Shown here one piece after another: positions 6,996 through 8,281 of a DNA stretch of 8,281 nt. Under the pieces are notes generated by a model. It made no database searches and was not told the origin of the DNA. It saw nothing but the letters and a program-made list of their open reading frames with translations. The stretch spans positions 1 to 8,281 of the forward strand of contig DAOWFN010000010.1 of the NCBI GenBank assembly GCA_030637945.1, written 5' to 3'. The translations under genes were made by a program, and so were the position numbers. This stretch comes from Gammaproteobacteria bacterium. Lineage in GTDB: Bacteria > Pseudomonadota > Gammaproteobacteria > SZUA-229. The number at the start of each line of letters is the position of its first letter. Position 1 is the first letter of the stretch.

Positions 6996-8081
6996 ATGCC
7001 AGAGTGTATCGTTGTTGGCGGCGGAGCCATTGGTTTATTAACTGCGCGTCAATTATTTTTAGCAGGTGTCGATGTTCTGTTGCTGGAAAAAGGGCGGCTT
7101 GGTGGTGAGTCATCATGGGCTGGTGGTGGAATCATCTCACCGCTTTATCCATGGCGTTATGACGATGTCGTTAATGTGCTGGCAGAGCGCAGTAAAAAAA
7201 TCTATCCTGAATTAACAGATAAACTTTTTGATGAAACGGGCAAAGACTGCGAGTTAATCAACAGTGGTTTATTCACTGTTACTGAATACCAGCAAGAAAT
7301 TATTGACTGGGCTAAAACGTGGTCAGTCGATGCAAGTTTTATAAATGATATTGATTCAGTTCGCGCGATTGAAAGCCGTGTCGGTGACGCGGTTAATCAA
7401 GGGATATGGATGCCTGATGTCATGCAGATTCGAAATCCAAAGTTTGTTGATGCGTTAAGAGCGTCATGTGAGTTTTTGTCTATTCCATACAGAGAACAAA
7501 CGGCGGTAGAAGAAATAGTAATAAAAAATAATAAAGTATGTGGGGTGCGTACACATCAGGAAACAATTCTTGCGGATAAAGTTATTATTGCCAGCGGTGC
7601 CTGGAGTGCTCAATTCAGCGCAACAGAATCTTCGGTTGATGTTGTTCCGGTAAAGGGCCAGATGATCATGTATAAGGGCGAACCTGATCTTGTGAAACGT
7701 ATAATTTTATCGGAAGGACATTACATTATTCCACGCAAAGACGGCCGCATATTGGCAGGCAGTACATTAGAAAAAATCGGATTTGATAAAACAATCTCTA
7801 GTGATGCATTGGATGAACTGCATCAGGCTGCAATGGAGCTTATCCCTTTGTTAGAGAACCTGGAAATCGAAAGACAATGGGCGGGGTTAAGGCCGGGAAC
7901 CGAAAAAGGGATTCCTTATATCTGTCAGCATGATGATGTTGAAGGTCTGTACGTGCATGCTGGTCATTTCAGAAACGGCATCGTGCTGGGCGCGGCTTCG
8001 GCAGAGCTGATGGCTGATATCGTGCTGGGTAGAGAGCCATGGTGTGATGTTGCTCCGTATACTATGCAAGCTGAGCATTAA
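6996..8081 (+). CDS. thiO: Glycine oxidase (thiamine thiazole pathway)
   Basis: FAD-dependent oxidation of glycine to dehydroglycine with H2O2 release, supplying ThiG in aerobes in place of the radical-SAM enzyme ThiH. The 361 residues are full length for the DAO/ThiO family. Seen: dinucleotide-binding GGGAIG (8-13) with ribose-binding E31 in LLLEKG, the FAD segment SSWAGGGIISP (39-49), VIIASGAWS, VPVKGQM, and WAGLRPGTEKGIPYI with R299, followed by GHFRNGIVLGAAS with R326. The 27-residue spacing of R299 and R326 equals that of the substrate-site arginines 302 and 329 I recall for Bacillus glycine oxidase. The start follows the mscS-like gene by 20 bases behind a purine-rich AAAAGAAAAGA. thiS and thiG in the same window make the assignment firm. 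Its last 18 codons lie in the left arm of the terminal inverted repeat. Confidence 0.95.
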   Translation: MPECIVVGGGAIGLLTARQLFLAGVDVLLLEKGRLGGESSWAGGGIISPLYPWRYDDVVNVLAERSKKIYPELTDKLFDETGKDCELINSGLFTVTEYQQEIIDWAKTWSVDASFINDIDSVRAIESRVGDAVNQGIWMPDVMQIRNPKFVDALRASCEFLSIPYREQTAVEEIVIKNNKVCGVRTHQETILADKVIIASGAWSAQFSATESSVDVVPVKGQMIMYKGEPDLVKRIILSEGHYIIPRKDGRILAGSTLEKIGFDKTISSDALDELHQAAMELIPLLENLEIERQWAGLRPGTEKGIPYICQHDDVEGLYVHAGHFRNGIVLGAASAELMADIVLGREPWCDVAPYTMQAEH

Positions 8082-8090
8082 ATGCTTATG

Positions 8091-8216
8091 TGTAGGAGCG
8101 GAATCTTGACGTACAGGGACGTACTAATACAGCGGTTGCAGGAAGCAAAAGAGCTGTGATTCCGCGAATGGCCTATAGTTTGAACGTCAATCGCGGAACA
8201 AGATTCCGCTCCTACA
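8091..8216. repeat. REP-like nested palindromic element
   Basis: The element is bounded by TGTAGGAGCGGAATCTTG (8091-8108) and its reverse complement (8199-8216). Inside, GATTCCGC at 8158-8165 can pair with GCGGAATC at 8098-8105, and TTCCGCGA (8160-8167) can pair with TCGCGGAA (8191-8198). At the right end GCGGAA-CAAGA-TTCCGC (8193-8209) is a small perfect hairpin. ACGTAC occurs twice (8109-8114, 8119-8124). The GTAGGAGCG opening resembles REP-type intergenic repeats I recall from gammaproteobacterial genomes. Its place right after a stop codon is typical of such elements. If the terminal duplication is artefactual, part of this apparent symmetry is too. Confidence 0.6.
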
Positions 8217-8225
8217 CATAAGCAT

Positions 8226-8281
8226 TTAATGCTCAGCTTGCATAGTATACGGAGCAACATCACACCATGGCTCTCTACCCA
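8226..8281 (-). pseudogene. Reversed partial copy of thiO 3' end
   Basis: Read on the minus strand from the window edge, this repeats the final 18 codons and TAA of thiO (stop at 8226-8228), identical base for base to 8026-8081. Either a duplicated thiO fragment or gene continues beyond the edge in reverse orientation, or the sequence folds back on itself by artefact. Nothing in the window shows an independent gene here, and it should not be counted as a second thiO. Confidence 0.6.

Larger units (their letters stand above)
8026..8281. repeat. Perfect 83-bp inverted repeat reaching the window edge
   Basis: Bases 8026-8108 are the exact reverse complement of 8199-8281; symmetry holds for i paired with 16307-i and breaks at 8109/8198. 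The 90-base centre (8109-8198) is not symmetrical overall. The left arm contains the last 18 codons and stop of thiO plus 27 bases of downstream sequence. The true arm length is unknown because the right arm is cut by the end of the window. Perfect identity across coding and non-coding sequence argues for a very recent event or a fold-back artefact. Confidence 0.97.

Noticed and set aside
8078..8263. Minus-strand open frame of 61 codons across the right end
   Set aside because: It lies almost wholly in the inverted repeat and REP-like centre, overlaps the thiO stop and has no protein-like features.
8026..8281. Insertion sequence with terminal inverted repeats
   Set aside because: The arms include thiO coding sequence, the 90-base centre has no transposase, and no target-site duplication can be seen.

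Overview
The window looks like ordinary chromosomal DNA (AT-leaning, tightly packed) from a gammaproteobacterium, most likely an autotroph. Two things point there. The gene order thiS-thiG-trmB, and the close match of these proteins to Pseudomonas/E. coli-type family members, is gammaproteobacterial. A bacterial class I phosphoribulokinase of the Calvin-cycle (CbbP) type implies RuBisCO-based CO2 fixation. Sulfur-oxidising gammaproteobacteria would fit, but no sulfur gene is present, so genus-level naming is not justified.

Layout. Positions 121-3857 carry five genes on the minus strand, read right to left: thiS, thiG and trmB (probable operon), then prk with its own promoter region, a strong intrinsic terminator at 928-960, then a TatD-family hydrolase. 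Positions 4025-8081 carry three genes on the plus strand: an exported protein of unknown function (signal peptide, possible IalB-like domain, long Ala/Glu/Lys helix, Cys-rich tail) ending at an intrinsic terminator (5137-5160), then an MscS-type mechanosensitive channel and thiO, 20 bases apart and probably cotranscribed. The 3858-4024 interval is a divergent promoter region; I see no TPP riboswitch in it.

Functionally, ThiS (sulfur carrier), ThiG (thiazole synthase) and ThiO (FAD glycine oxidase supplying dehydroglycine) make the oxygen-dependent version of the thiamine thiazole pathway. Here thiO lies on the opposite strand from thiSG, separated by two unrelated genes. Phosphoribulokinase makes ribulose 1,5-bisphosphate; TrmB makes m7G46 in tRNA; MscS protects against osmotic downshock.

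The oddest structure is the right end. Bases 8026-8108 and 8199-8281 form a perfect 83-bp inverted repeat that runs to the window edge and duplicates the last 18 codons of thiO in reverse. Its centre is a REP-like palindromic element. This is either a very recent inverted duplication or, more probably, a fold-back assembly/amplification artefact seeded by the palindromic repeat. I found no convincing new multi-gene system, no CRISPR array, no tRNA/rRNA and no transposase.
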